The notes beneath the pieces were generated by a model. The model worked only from the letters and a program-made list of their open reading frames with translations, was not told the DNA's origin and did no database searches. DNA of 64,000 nucleotides from Adiantum capillus-veneris. Its lineage: Eukaryota > Streptophyta > Polypodiopsida > Polypodiales > Pteridaceae. The stretch lies in NCBI GenBank assembly GCA_014529385.2, contig CM043962.1, forward strand, positions 123,556,470-123,620,469, read 5' to 3'. A program made the translations under genes and the position numbers. Within the stretch, counting starts at the first letter, position 1, and each line of letters opens with the position of its first letter. Below, in pieces: positions 1 through 11,562 of this stretch.

Positions 1-2
1 TG

Positions 3-539
3 CGTTGGATTCCTAAACGACTATTGGAAGCCCAAGGATACTATGAAGGAAATGATCAAATCTGGGTGCCCAAACGTAAAGTGTACTCTTACCTGTCACC
101 TGGCCCATGTAAACCCAATCCTGTGGCTCCAAAACAAATTGAAAATCGCGGAAAGGAAAAAATCATGGAATGTTACACACCCAATCTAGAGCTAGTTTGG
201 GTACCAAAGAAAGAACGAATTGTTCCACCTAGCTCAGGAACAGGGAAATCAAATGAAGCTTCTTGCTCTTCATGTAGTTCCTATACGCAAATAGAAGCTT
301 CGACACAACCTTCACCTACCACTGTACATATCCATACAAGCACGAAAGAGTTTGCACCTCCCGGGGTAAGTTCACCACCTACAACAACGTTGCAAATAAA
401 ATCATGGGAGAGTACCTTACCACCCTTGCAACTAGATGAAACGCATAGGGCGGTCGAAAACTATTGGTTAAAACCTTCACCCATAACAACTTGGAACAAT
501 TGGTTTCAAAAGGTGACGACCTCATTCCAAAAGGTATGA
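3..539 (+). CDS. 3' part of a retroelement ORF with repeated W(I/V)PK motifs (cut by window edge)
   Basis: The frame is open from base 3 to a TGA at 537-539. It starts with RWIPK, then EAQGYYEGN, then IWVPKRK, and about 40 residues later VWVPKKE. The rest is rich in Ser, Thr and Pro and looks unstructured. The order RxIPxxLLxAQGxYEGN followed by IWxPKx recurs on the minus strand near 12985-13075 inside a gag-protease element, so I read both as the C-terminal region of one family. A polypurine tract follows at once, which fits the 3' end of an LTR element. No RT, RNase H or integrase motif is seen. The function of the W(I/V)PK region is unknown to me. The true start lies outside the window. 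Confidence 0.5.
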   Translation, partial: RWIPKRLLEAQGYYEGNDQIWVPKRKVYSYLSPGPCKPNPVAPKQIENRGKEKIMECYTPNLELVWVPKKERIVPPSSGTGKSNEASCSSCSSYTQIEASTQPSPTTVHIHTSTKEFAPPGVSSPPTTTLQIKSWESTLPPLQLDETHRAVENYWLKPSPITTWNNWFQKVTTSFQKV

Positions 540-546
540 TCTACCC

Positions 547-560
547 AAGGAAGGGGGGAG
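547..560 (+). other. Candidate polypurine tract and LTR start
   Basis: The purine run AAGGAAGGGGGGAG directly precedes TGTATGCTAAC. This is the usual arrangement of a plus-strand priming tract followed by a 3' LTR beginning with TG. It lies 8 bp after the stop of the preceding retroelement ORF. The far end of the LTR could not be placed, so the LTR itself is not annotated. Confidence 0.4.
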
Positions 561-638
561 TGTATGCTAACATCAATCATTCACTCGATCCCCTCTCAAC
601 CTTCCTCCCTGACCTCTCAATTCCAATCTTAGGGAATG

Positions 639-648
639 TATATATATA
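639..648 (+). promoter_or_regulatory. TATA-like element upstream of a small ORF
   Basis: TATATATATA is followed by GCC and an A-rich stretch. It sits about 180 bp before the ATG at 820. It could be the LTR promoter of the preceding element or the promoter of the small ORF. Evidence is positional only. Confidence 0.3.
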
Positions 649-819
649 GCCTTATACTCACAAAAAACAAAAATAGTAAAGAGCAAGAGCGACTAGCAAC
701 GAGAGAGCACCCTATCAGATCTTACATATAAGTCCAAATTCACCGTGTCAATTCAAGCAACACACAAAAACAACTCTTATGTTTTAAAGGCCTAACCAAA
801 TCTATCTGTCTTGTCAGAA

Positions 820-1242
820 ATGGCTACTTCACCAGAGGCATGCACTTCTATTTTTGATGAAAGGTACCCTTTGTCTTTTCCTCAAGTGTTCTACGTATGC
901 TACCCTATACTTTCTTGCGAATGGGATTTGATAGAGAGCCTTGCATGTGAGAGAAATTTTGAGGAGTTAGAATGGCTGATACGTCTATGGCTAACTAGTG
1001 ATCCCTACCCAGTAGTGAATGTGTCTCCAATGGCACATGCTTATTCTTTTGCACAAGATGAGTATCCACGCATCGCGAGGTTCTTGATTAGCATGCTTGC
1101 ACAAGAGGATGATGAAGAGGAACTAATAGAGACCGAGGAAGACTATGGCCTCACGGACAACGATTTTATTTATCTAGATGATGAGGATAGAGGCCTAGCC
1201 TTAGGGTGGCCACCCGGTTTATATAATATCCTCTTTCCTTGA
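820..1242 (+). CDS. Unidentified acidic 140-codon ORF
   Basis: This is an intact ORF from ATG (MATSPEACTS) to a TGA at 1240-1242. I do not recognise a family. The middle is rich in aromatic and hydrophobic residues with several Trp, Tyr and Pro. Residues of about 90-125 are strongly acidic, with runs of D and E. The C-terminus is hydrophobic (ending NILFP). There is no signal peptide or clear membrane helix. A TATA-like element about 180 bp upstream and an A-rich leader give it a gene-like look. However, it lies just after a retroelement polypurine tract, so it may be an ORF inside or beside an LTR. Its length and composition are unlike the shadow ORFs nearby, which is the main reason to list it. 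Confidence 0.4.
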   Translation: MATSPEACTSIFDERYPLSFPQVFYVCYPILSCEWDLIESLACERNFEELEWLIRLWLTSDPYPVVNVSPMAHAYSFAQDEYPRIARFLISMLAQEDDEEELIETEEDYGLTDNDFIYLDDEDRGLALGWPPGLYNILFP

Positions 1243-2450
1243 TTCTAAAAGGGGTGACAGATAGGTAGGTTAGGGGTCTAGATTGTGTTTTGAGTTTGTT
1301 TTTTAGGAGTTTTAATTTTTCACACTGACATGCCTCCTAGAGGTATAGTGCCTGTTTTTGGATGTGTTAGGTAGGACTTATATGGATCTCCATCCACATG
1401 GCTGAGGACATCTGCTTCAACGAAATGAGCCACTCCATACCTCCAGGTGTACTACTTTCCATGATTCATGTTGGTGGATATGTGTAATTGCTAATAATGA
1501 TTTTTCATTCTTTGTTTGAGTGCAATAGTTATGATTGTTATCTGCCATTATAGATGTATAAATTTTTCTTTGCTTAAGTTGATTGAACTCCAGTTTAATC
1601 TTATGGATGAGCCTGGAGATTAGGAGACCGTGACTTTAGGTTAACTCATTTACTTGACCACTAGGCCTAGCTAATAAAATTATCCGAGTATTTGAGACCT
1701 TAGGAATGTTTTAGGCAGAGAAAGGCTTGCTCACTCAAACAACAAAAAACACTAGTGCGAATACCAAGGAAATGGAAGCAAAAAAAAAAAAAAAACATAA
1801 GTGCCACAAATGAAAAATCTTACGCTGGAAGAGAAATCCTGGCTTGAATTGGTACTTCACTCACATGTATTGTCTATGGTACTAGAGCCCTAGAGGTTCC
1901 CAGTGTGGGCGCTTTTCCTTGAGAAGCAAAAAACCCCGGACATACAAAATAAGCACACACGTCACATGATTGTGACCCAAAGTAAAAAAGTATTTTTAAA
2001 AAATTAAAAAAATTAAAAGACTTCCATTGAGCTTACAGTTAACATTTCAAGCTTTTGTTTGCAGTTGTGAGAGCGAGTTGGCTAATCAAAGCTGAAAAGC
2101 ATAATTAGGGAATCTTGCATTTAGATAATCTTCTTAGCTTAGCTAGTACTAGAGTAGTTGTTTTAACCTTAGTCATAGCTAACTAATTGATAGACTCACC
2201 CATAAGCTCAAAACTCTTGATTAATTAATTTACTCAAAGTGCAATTTATTTGTCCTTAATGGCAGTCTAACATTTCATAAATCTTGCATTTACTCATTTC
2301 CACATGTACTTTACATTCCCCTCATGATTTATGGCAATATAATTCCGCTTGCTAAAACAGTGACTTTGCCTTGCAGATTCAAATCTAGATGCTCTACAAC
2401 ATGGACATACCAAGCTTCAACTCAATAGCTTCCGAGGACGGAATCTACAT
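1243..2450. other. Non-coding AT-rich stretch, no gene recognised
   Basis: There is no ORF of note on either strand. The stretch holds an A-run at about 1780-1795. It resembles the non-coding 3' region of a retroelement, because a polypurine-like tract follows at 2452, but no homologous copy in this window confirms that. Confidence 0.3.
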
Positions 2451-2451
2451 C

Positions 2452-2475
2452 AGGAAGGGGGGCAATGTTAACCCT
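2452..2475 (+). other. Second candidate polypurine tract and LTR start
   Basis: AGGAAGGGGGGCAA precedes TGTTAACCCTCG. It is nearly the same purine run as at 547-560, so it may mark another 3' LTR start of a related element. No matching 5' LTR is present in the window. Confidence 0.25.
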
Positions 2476-2779
2476 CGTGGCTCACGGACACCCTATCGCC
2501 TACGACAGACACTGTAACCGTATTATTTATTTAAGTAGAGTCAGGCACCGGGCTTGTCGGTCCAATAGGGAAAGGTAGAGTGATCGCCGATGAGAGGGGC
2601 ACTCTAACACGAACATGCTAGGGTTAGTTGGCTAAGCATGGGCGCCCAAGTGTGAATGGGGTGAGCTCACACAAAAGCCAATTAAACCTAAAATTGAGTC
2701 ATTCTCTCATTGTGCAATAGAAGCTGCTCTTGCTCCATCTCCACCTTCTCCTTCACCATCTCCTTGTGTGTGTGCGTGT

Positions 2780-2840
<61 letters not shown>
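2780..2840. repeat. (GA)n microsatellite
   Basis: An almost pure GA run of about 60 bp, preceded by a short GT tract. The 'coding' frames crossing it are repeat artefacts. Confidence 0.9.
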
Positions 2841-2842
<2 letters not shown>

Positions 2843-2985
2843 TGCGATCGAGCGTTGAGGCGGCACGACGGCGGCGAGGCGGTTGAGCGCGGCGTAGCGG
2901 CGTCTCCCTCTTCTTCGCGGCGAGGAATCCTCTACGACAGGAGCATAAGGCGGTGAGTGACACACCATTGCCCTCTTTGAGCTTA

Positions 2986-3435
2986 CTAGTTAAACTGGTT
3001 GTGTGCTTGGAGCCGTCTGCAGCTCGTACATGGTGTATCGGCAAGTCCCTTGCTTCGACAGTGCGGCAAGGAGCGCACAAACTCACTTGGTCTATCTTCT
3101 ATTTTCACGCAATAGCGGTCCATACCATCTTTGTAGATCTGGGCACCTTGCTTGTTGTCATACTGATACTTGATGAACAATAGCTTCATTGTGGCCGAAG
3201 GATTTGATGGTCCTGCTGCCATGTTTTCTCTTTGGTTTAGGTTTAAATGTCCCAAGTGTTCTTCGAAATACTCGTAAGATCTCTCTGAAGAAGTATCGGA
3301 AATACTTCCTTCAAGGATCAGCTCTAACGGTCGTACTACACCTTGGTTTACACTCTCCTCCGTTGATAAAACACTTGCTTGACCCGCTAAATTTCGGTGT
3401 TGGTTGTTGATTTGTTTTCCCGATCTCAAAAACAT
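2986..3435 (-). pseudogene. Gag-like N-terminal relict
   Basis: A 149-residue minus-strand ORF begins MFLRSGKQ, a start I associate with plant gypsy-type Gag proteins (basic 'RSGK' near the N-terminus), and continues with an acidic Ser/Glu-rich stretch. No zinc knuckle, protease or pol domain follows downstream (lower coordinates). A (GA)n tract and GC-rich sequence follow instead. It is therefore a fragment at best. Its 5' side (3440-4200) contains the palindromic repeat core. A second palindrome array lies on the 5' side of another minus-strand gag near 26.6 kb. The assignment is weak. Confidence 0.3.
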
Positions 3436-3737
3436 GAAGAAAGTGGAATTTATCGATTGAATCCAAACCTCTTACCTGGAGATGGAGTGATCTGCCAACT
3501 CTCACGATTGCATGGATTGTTACTTGATCGGTCTCTGCAAATGAATACACGTGATGTCTATGAGATCACTATATCATTCCAACTGTCAGCAGATTCAACA
3601 ACTTCACAACAACTTCAACACAATTTTTCTTGCAGATTATTGACAGTATGTCCAATTTGGGTTTTGACAACTCCTGATATCTTAAATAGTCTAGGTTTAT
3701 GAACAGGTCAAAAATGAGTCAATTCTGGCACAGAGGT

Positions 3738-4198
3738 ACACCGATCGCGATCGTAGCATAGTGCCCAAATTTGATGAAACTTCACCAGCTTGTTCACTAG
3801 GCTATTTTAAGGCTACCCACCGAATACTTTTGTATTCAAACCCCAAAAAGTCAAGCTTTTACCAGTTCTTGGTTGGAAGTGTCTGTTTTCCCTAATCTGT
3901 CAGTTTGACTTGATTTTGGTGTTTGTTTTGGGATATGAAAGCTATCTGGGGTTGTCCTGTGTACAGGCTCTCCCTCTGTTTAGTCTATACCCAATTTGAT
4001 GTATATGATCCTGATGAAAGTCAATTTCTATGTCAATATATCAATTTCCGACTTGGATCAATACTCAGATGGTTTGACAGGTATTTTGAGGTTTCTGGCT
4101 CTTGGTCCTGTATACTTTTATGTTTATATACACCTGAGGATCCCACATATGAAATCTGGTCAAAATCTGGCACTTAGGTACACCGATCGCGATCGTAG
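3738..4198. repeat. Two copies of a GATCGCGATC palindrome-cored repeat
   Basis: ACACCGATCGCGATCGTAG occurs at 3738-3756 and again at 4180-4198, each preceded by AGGT and a 'CTGGCAC' context. The inner CGATCGCGATCG is a perfect palindrome. The copies are 442 bp apart. The core matches the array at 27.4-28.9 kb, where flanking bases differ (ACATGGATC in place of ACACCGATC). The surrounding sequence shows nothing coding. Confidence 0.6.
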
Positions 4199-4496
4199 TA
4201 CAAAGGCCAAATCAGACCAATTTTGGTGTGCTTGTTGGCAAAGATGTTATGAGGCTATTTCCCCAGTCACTTAGCATAGACTTGTCAAATGGTGTTCTTT
4301 ACAAATGGCTTGTCCGGGCAAAAAGTCCTAAACTTCTAACTGGATCTCCACTATACAAATGCTCTCGGAAAAATAATCAAAAATTTCTTTACAAGTTCTT
4401 GGTTCAGAGAAGCTCTGTTACAAAAGAATGAGATTTCTGCAAAAATGTAGATTCCCTGAAAAATGTGACTCTTTCTCTGGAGACCATTGCTTCGTC

Positions 4497-7400
4497 CGCC
4501 AAACACTCGGTCATCAACAGTGAGCTTTCGGCTCTCATATGCTACGGCATGCCCTTCTTGAAGAAAAACTGCTCCAAGGCAATCACCACAAGCATCACAT
4601 TGGACCTCAAATGGATTTGAGAGATCTAGAAGCATAAGGACTAGTTGGGAGGTAAGCTTTTCTTTGAGCTTGTCAAAAGCATTTTTCTCTTTAGCAGTCC
4701 ATGAGTACTTAATGTTCTTCTTTGTTTAGTCGTGCAATGGTCCGGCTATTTGAGAGAATTTGGCTATGAAGCGTCTATAGTATGCACACACCAATAAATC
4801 TTCTTAGGTCATGTAGATTCCTAGGATTAGGCCATGCTTTTATTACCTCCAACTTTGATGGATCCATAAGGATATCATCTTGAGAGATAATGTGACCTAA
4901 GTATTGCATCTCTTGGAGGAAAAATTCACTCTTCTTTTGATTGACAAAAAGCTTGTTCTCCCTCAAAGCTTGAAAAATCAAATGAAATGTTACTTGTGTT
5001 CCTCCAAGGACTTGGGGTAGATGATGATATTTCAAAGAACACTCCAGTGAATTTACGGTAGGGTCTAAAGATTTTCTCCATTAAACGGTTGAACATAGAT
5101 GGTGCATTAGTCAAGCCAAAAGGCATGACTAGATATTCATAAAGACCAAACGTTGTACGAAACAAAGTCTTTAGGATATCTTCATTCACTATCCTTATTT
5201 GATGGTAGCCACTTTAAGATCAATCCTATTGAAGTAGGTAGATCCTTGTAGCTTATCACAAAGAGATCTTCTACCCGTGGTACGAGAAACTTGTTTTTGA
5301 TAGTGATATGGTTTACTAGCTCGATAGTCCACACACATGTGGTATGTACCATCTTTCTTTTGCACTAAAAGGACTCGAGAACAAAAGGAAAAGGACCTAG
5401 GCCTCACCATGCTTTTGTCTAACAATTCTTTTACTTGCCTCATGATCTCCTCTTGTTGAGCTTGGGAAACTTAATAAGGAGGCTTGTTAGGTGGTGAGAT
5501 TCCTGGTAGGAGCTCAAATTGATGGTCATATCCCCTCGTTTTGGAGGTAAGTCCATAGGGATATCATCGACGATGAACACATCTTGGAATCCATTTAGAA
5601 AATTAGACAAATCTAACTCTTCCTGATTACTACCATTTACATTCGATGAAACATTAGGACCTTTTAGCAAAAATCACGTATACGAAAATTGAGCTTTTCA
5701 TTGATTTGTCAAAAGTAAGAGAATTTACAAATGGTATAGTACGATCAATCTCAGTAGCATCTATATACATGCTCTTTTTCCTATAGGTGAAGTAGATTCT
5801 CCTGTCAAGGAACTTCATGGTGGGAGCCATGCAGTTGAACAATGGTGCCCCTAGGATAACATCCTCATGTTGGAGAGGAGAGATGAAAAAGTCTTCTTTG
5901 TCGACGTAGATTTGGACATGAAGCCTCAACTTCCCAATCAAGGGAGTAAAAAAGGCTTGCTATCCCTTGAAATCTCTATCAATAGTTACAATATCTCCCA
6001 TCTCAAAATCTTGAATGCCCAAATTAGTGGCCAACTCCATTGATATGAAGTTGTGAGTAGAGCCAGGGTCAAACAAGATGAAGGCATCATGCTCCCTTAC
6101 CTTTACCCAAGCATAGGAGAGAGGTGATCCTTTGCAATGAGCATCCTATTTTGGATCTTCGATCGTGGAAACTCTAGGAGTCTCATTGCGGGCATTTCTC
6201 TTTAGGCAAGAATGATAGCCATGTCCTTGCTCCCCACACTTAAAACATTTGTGGTCCTTACGAAAAGCTTCAAGCTCTTCAAGAGAGAGTTTATTTTCTA
6301 CCTTTGTAAATTTCCTTCTCCTTGGACCGATTGTTGTTATTGTTGTTGTTGGAATTGCCTTGGGAAGAATTTTGGGCATTGTTTTTTCCCTTTGCATCAC
6401 TTTTGTCTTTGCTTTCCATGGGCTTAGTATTCCTTTTAGCTCCTTGTTGGAAATTGATACGCAAAGCAACCATAATGTAGTGGATTTCTACGGTAATAGA
6501 ACTAGGCCGTTGGGAGTTAACGTACTCGGCCATCTCTTCAGGTAATATCGCACAGCTTTGTTGCTTTTGCTCGATGAAGTCTATCTTTTTAAAGACAGTA
6601 GCCTTGAGATGTAAATCCCATAACTTGTCCACGTATTTGTGGATAGACTCATGGGAGAGAAGCTTCAAACTCCACCATTTGCATTGCTTGCAAGAAATTG
6701 CTTAATGATGGAGACTCGTAGAGTTTCCATGTCTTTGGGGCTTCGCTGTTGCCACAAAGGCTAGCCCACCATTGACGATCATATTTTTGGAAGTATAGCT
6801 ACATGGCGTAGCTTGGAGGACTCCGTGAAGACCTCGTCTCCAAAGGCCACATCAAATTGCTGGATGAAGGCCACCAATACTTTGTCGATAGCACCAAAGG
6901 TGCCATCATAGGTGAGAAAAGAGATACTCTTTCCTCTCTCTTTGAATTTCTTGAGCTTTTGGGACCTTCTCCACGCAGGATAGGGTTTGCGATGTCCTCT
7001 CCTCTTTTATTATGTAGGAGAATATCCACTGCTTTTGTCAAAAGAGGAGGAAGGTGAAGACGATATAGAGAAGAGGGTACCTCTTTCTTGCCTTTTTCTT
7101 CCTTTGTTTCCTCTCTTCCCTTGCAAATTGACGAGGAGAAGGACTGTGAGTTGAATTTTTCCTCTTGGGAGGAGTTGGTGATTGTCTAGGCCGCCGTCTT
7201 TGTGGAGCCACATCTTCAGAGGAACGTAGGGATTCGCTTCTTTCTTGTTCTTTGGATTCCTCCTCTCTTATGGGAGAGAATCTTCTTTTGGGAGTCTCAT
7301 CAAGAGGCCTCCTAAGCTCTCTCTCTCTCCTCTTGGAGAGGAAGGAAAATCCCATAAGCACGAAGTTGTTGAGTAACTTAGGCTTGCAAAGTAGGGTTGC

Positions 7401-7524
7401 CCATAGCTTGCTATAACCTAATAACAAGATAATTAACAAACATGGGGGCATCTTCATTAGCACCTTCATGTGAAAAATCAAAGTTATTAATGTTCATTAT
7501 ACTCTCTTGGTGATTGTCAGCCAT
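4497..7524 (-). pseudogene. Degenerate chromovirus gag-pol, 3'-truncated
   Basis: Read from 7524 downward, the fragments match the young chromovirus at 45.8-50.5 kb in order: Gag N-terminus, gag core, zinc knuckle (CFKCGEQGHGYHSC near 6240), protease with DPGST (near 6070), reverse transcriptase (5.67-4.78 kb) and the beginning of RNase H. Several stops and frame breaks separate them, and part of gag near 6.7-6.8 kb is rearranged. Similarity to the young copy stops at about 4497 in RNase H, just after a D-R-V-(F/L)-G motif. The rest of RNase H, integrase, chromodomain and 3' LTR are missing. At about 4.79 kb it carries the same frame break in RT as the young copy. It cannot make a functional product. 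Confidence 0.85.
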
Positions 7525-7884
7525 GCTAATTAAACTTATGTATAAAATTACTTTGTGCTCTGGTACCCTCAAAAACCTTAGTCTCTACTCTTCTTCACCT
7601 TTGAAAATTAGTCCTCAAGCAGCCACACCCGTGGTTTAGACATTGTTGATTGCAAAGACTAGTGGAGAGGGTCTACCATTCCTCAGTTGATTATGGTTCC
7701 TGTTGAGCTTGCTCATAGCTCAATGATGGTTAAAGGCAAGCCCCAAGAGACTCCATTATTAAGACTATAGTTCCCAACGGTATACCTCAAACTAAATACA
7801 TGTCCCACTTACCCTATTGCAATGAATAGGTCCAAACTTTCATGGACGAGGACCTCTCTTCTTAAGCAAGAAAAAAGAAACCAA

Positions 7885-7898
7885 TGGCTCTGATACCA
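7885..7898 (-). other. Primer-binding site, initiator-Met tRNA
   Basis: On the minus strand this reads TGGTATCAGAGCCA, the complement of the 3' end of plant initiator tRNA-Met. It lies one base inside the LTR boundary at 7900, as expected for a 5' LTR/PBS junction. Confidence 0.9.
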
Positions 7899-8575
7899 AT
7901 GTAATGGAAATGGCCTATGAACTTTGAGAATAGCAGAATTAAGAGAATTAGAGTGAGCATTTTTGTGAGACTACTTTGAGAACATAGAGGGTAAACTTAA
8001 TTTTCGATAGCAACATAACCATTATACTTAATTAACTTGGCATGAACAATACTTTTGTAAGAGAGAGAATTAGAGAACATGACAACAATTGAGGACCAGA
8101 CATTTATGTGGAGCCGTTCCCCCCTCCAATGGGCTTTTGTATTATAGATTCTCCCATCAAGAGAGACTTGGTACAATAAAATCTTTGTGTTCCTTGTGAC
8201 CTAGGCGGTGCAATGAAGATGGAAAGCTTCATGCATCACGAGCATAACATAAACCTTATAAAAAGCATTAACCATCCCCGGCCTCAGTTCCAAGGCCTCA
8301 AACACCTTCAAAGTTAGGGAGAGCTAGCGTGGATTGAGGGTAGGGAAGAGGAAGAAGAAGCATTCATAGAAGAAAGAAATAGTTCCTCACTTATCTTCAC
8401 TCTTGTTGCTTAGCATACATAATAGCATAGTAATGAAAATGGAGAAGATGAAAAGCTTAAGCATTGGAGCATGGATCTTGGTTGGATTTGCATTCCATAA
8501 CCAAGAGTGTTGGTGTAGGGTCTCAACTTCTCAACAAGCTTGGAGAAGGAGATAGAGCTCTTGCACTTTGCATTT

Positions 8576-8749
<174 letters not shown>

Positions 8750-9149
8750 CCCCCAAGCTAGCCCCCTCCTTGCTTTGGTCGACCCCCTCTTATAGCTCAT
8801 GGTGGAAGCTCATTGGACCCCTTCAAGCTTGGCAAATCACATGCAGAGTGCATATCAAGTAAGCATGCTAGCCTTGGAACAAGTGTCCCCCTTTTCCCTT
8901 TGAGAGAGAGGACTTGATAAATGCATACACAATTAATTAAATTAGCTAAATTATCATTGGACCCCTTGAGAGGCCAACCAATAGGCTTTTGGCACACCAT
9001 GAGGGCAACCTAGCTAGGGGCTTGACATGTGTCCCATTTGCCTCTTTGAGCAAGGGGTGTCCCTTGGGTGAAGAAGGAGTTAGTCAACACAACCCCCTAC
9101 TCTTGGGACTCTGCCCCTCCTTTGTAGGCTCAAGCTTGACTTTTTGGAA

Positions 9150-9345
9150 CACTTTAATCCCCTCTAGCACCTTAGTCATGAAGATCCTCAAGCACCTTAG
9201 TCAGCAAGCATGACAAGCACATCAAGCACCTTAGTCAGCAAGCATGACAAGCACATCAAGCACCTTAGTCAGCAAGCAACATGAGCACCTCAAGCACCTT
9301 AGTTAGCAAGCACGACAAGCACCTTAAAGCATGACAAGCACCTCA
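9150..9345. repeat. LTR minisatellite (AAGCACCTCAAGC-like)
   Basis: Repeats built on TCAAGCACCTTAGTCAGCAAG with a period of about 37 bp. Related but differently arranged repeats occur at the same LTR position near 24485-24560, 44885-45115 and 52063-52293. Confidence 0.75.
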
Positions 9346-11110
9346 ATCTTGGGCCGGGTTCCCACCTCAAGCACAGCCCTAGCTTGCCTAAGGTCTAAGA
9401 ACTTTTAACACTAACCTTTGGAGGTCTTTAATGAAGTTAACCCTAAGGTATTTAAGCTCCATTAGGTAGCATTTCTCTTTGATAGACCATCTCTCATTTG
9501 GACTTCTTTAACCTTGGCCCTTTGTTGAGACAGATCCATAAGCACATGTCTATATTCTAAGCATTGTTCCCGTTTATTATCCCACATTAAATGATCAGTT
9601 TAATATGAGAAAATCATTTGGGTTGGTTAAATATTAGATTTTATGAGAGAATGAGTGTTGCAATTAGCCCTCAATAGACCACCTGATCGAATCCTTTCTC
9701 GTGCTCCATGGCAATTGCCTTGCTACTCTTGCTCCTATCAGACATGACCACAAAATGCATGACTCTTAACTCCTAGTTTGAGATCCACCTAAGGGGAGGT
9801 TTGCATTTCCTTGAAGCCCCCAATAGCATCAAAAGGCTCAACATCCTTGGATATCATTCTCATGTGAGGAGCCATTGAAGCCCAAAGGCTCCAAGACTTT
9901 CTACGCCAAGAGTTCCCACTAAAGGCAAGGATGTGAATCTTCAAGGGCCCCACCTTGCGATGATTTTTCAAAAAAGACCTTGGGTTTTGAATGTTTCCAA
10001 GCCTTGTGAGGTAGTGCTTTACATTAGTAAGAGTAACTTCACATTTGGCCAATGTATGCAATTATTTTTCCAGTTTTTTGTGAGGTAGGGCTTTACATTA
10101 GTAATAGTAACTTCACATTAATATTTGGCCAATGTATGCAATTATTTATGAGCAACTTGGTGTAAAATTTACAAGGAGACTTGACACTTCCCTACACTAA
10201 GGGTAAGACCTTCTCCTTACCACACATTGGGGTACACTATGGGCAAGGAAACTCTTGCTATCTTTGGCAGCCAAGGAGTCCCAAAGTTTACACACTTGGA
10301 AAACCAAGACAAAGGGTGACCTAATGATAAATAAAAATGGTCTATAGTCAAACCATTGGGAGAGGGAGAGCAAATAGAGACTAGGTGGTCCCAAGCACAA
10401 GTCATAGCAAAGGATGAACAAGCATTGGGCATTCTTCTCACAATAATAGGAGACAACTATGTCTAATATCTAGATGATTGCACTCATTCAATTGATGCAT
10501 GGATCACACTAGAGGAGCATTTTGGAGCCATAGTGAAAAAATCCAATATATCTCTGAAGATGTAGCTCCATGGTCTCACCATGGAGCCATGAGAGGATCT
10601 TTCTTCTCTTTTGAACTAAATGAAGAGCATCTATACCCAATTAGCATACATAAAGTGTCTAGTGGAAAATGAAGACCAAGTAGTTGTATTCACAAAGCAT
10701 TAAGAAACATGGGTACTGTTTTGGCTAAAATAGACCAAAGGTATATAGTTGCAATTATAAACAAGTGGGAAAACAAATATTTTTGTATCAAATTTGGCAT
10801 TTTGTGTTTATGCATGCTATTTAGAGTGTGCTTGTCAATTTTGGGTCTGAAGTTGATAACTAGAATTACAATGTTTGAATGGGACAAAAGTAGCATTTTG
10901 ATATTTCAAATTGGACCTAGAATTGCCAATGGGTATAACTTGACATTGGTAACAAGTGCGTATGGTCAAAATTGTCATAGCATGGAAATTTAACAACCAC
11001 AAATTTTAACATTTCTACATAGTGTGCATAGTTGTTTCCATGTATATGGTAGTGATGTGTGTGAACACACTTAGGACCATTGGGGCATTTATTTCCCTCA
11101 CTAGGAGGTT

Positions 11111-11111
<1 letters not shown>

Positions 11112-11148
<37 letters not shown>
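11112..11148. repeat. Poly(C) tract, 37 bases
   Basis: Uninterrupted C run, the longest of several in the window. Glycine- or proline-rich frames across it are artefacts. Confidence 0.95.
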
Positions 11149-11149
<1 letters not shown>

Positions 11150-11284
11150 TGGTTTGTACACACACCCATCACTCTAGGGATACCTTATCTTGCATGTGCT
11201 CACTTAGCACTACACTCTCTATTGTGTGCTTGAGATTCTTCTCCATCTCCAAGCTATGTTTTCTTGCATCCCTAATTCCAACAA

Positions 11285-11297
11285 TTGATATCAGTGC
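11285..11297 (+). other. Decayed initiator-Met-type PBS next to an LTR-like end
   Basis: TCCAACA precedes ATTGATATCAGTGCAGG. This resembles the common ...CA/ATTGGTATCAGAGC junction of plant LTR elements with two changes. No downstream gag is seen. It may be the remains of a plus-strand LTR ending at about 11283. Confidence 0.3.
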
Positions 11298-11562
11298 AGG
11301 TTACATCCCTCCCTAGCATAGTTGTCAGTACCCCCTACTCACTTTCTCTGATTTGGATGCACTTTGATAAGCATCAATAGGTCAATAAATTTTGATTTGG
11401 CTCATTTCGGCCTCTGTTTCTACTACTGTAGGTACTACATAGGAAATTTCATCCTTTTGTGCAGATTTTCATGCATTGTAAATTAGTTGCTTTTATGGAA
11501 ACCTATATTTCTACATGTCTGTGGAAATATCCTTGTGCTTGCAATAATTTTCTTGACATGAT

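Larger units (their letters stand above)
9649..11560. other. No gene recognised; old repeat-derived sequence
   Basis: Short ORFs here (for example minus-strand frames at 9.8-10.5 kb) show no domain and conflict between frames. A duplicated phrase about TTTACATTAGTAA...AACTTCACATT recurs at about 10020 and 10090. A 37-base C run is at 11112-11148. A decayed LTR/PBS-like junction is at about 11281. Confidence 0.4.

Noticed and set aside
7885-7898. tRNA-Met-like sequence as a tRNA gene
   Set aside because: Only the 3'-end complement is present, at LTR borders; it is a primer-binding site.
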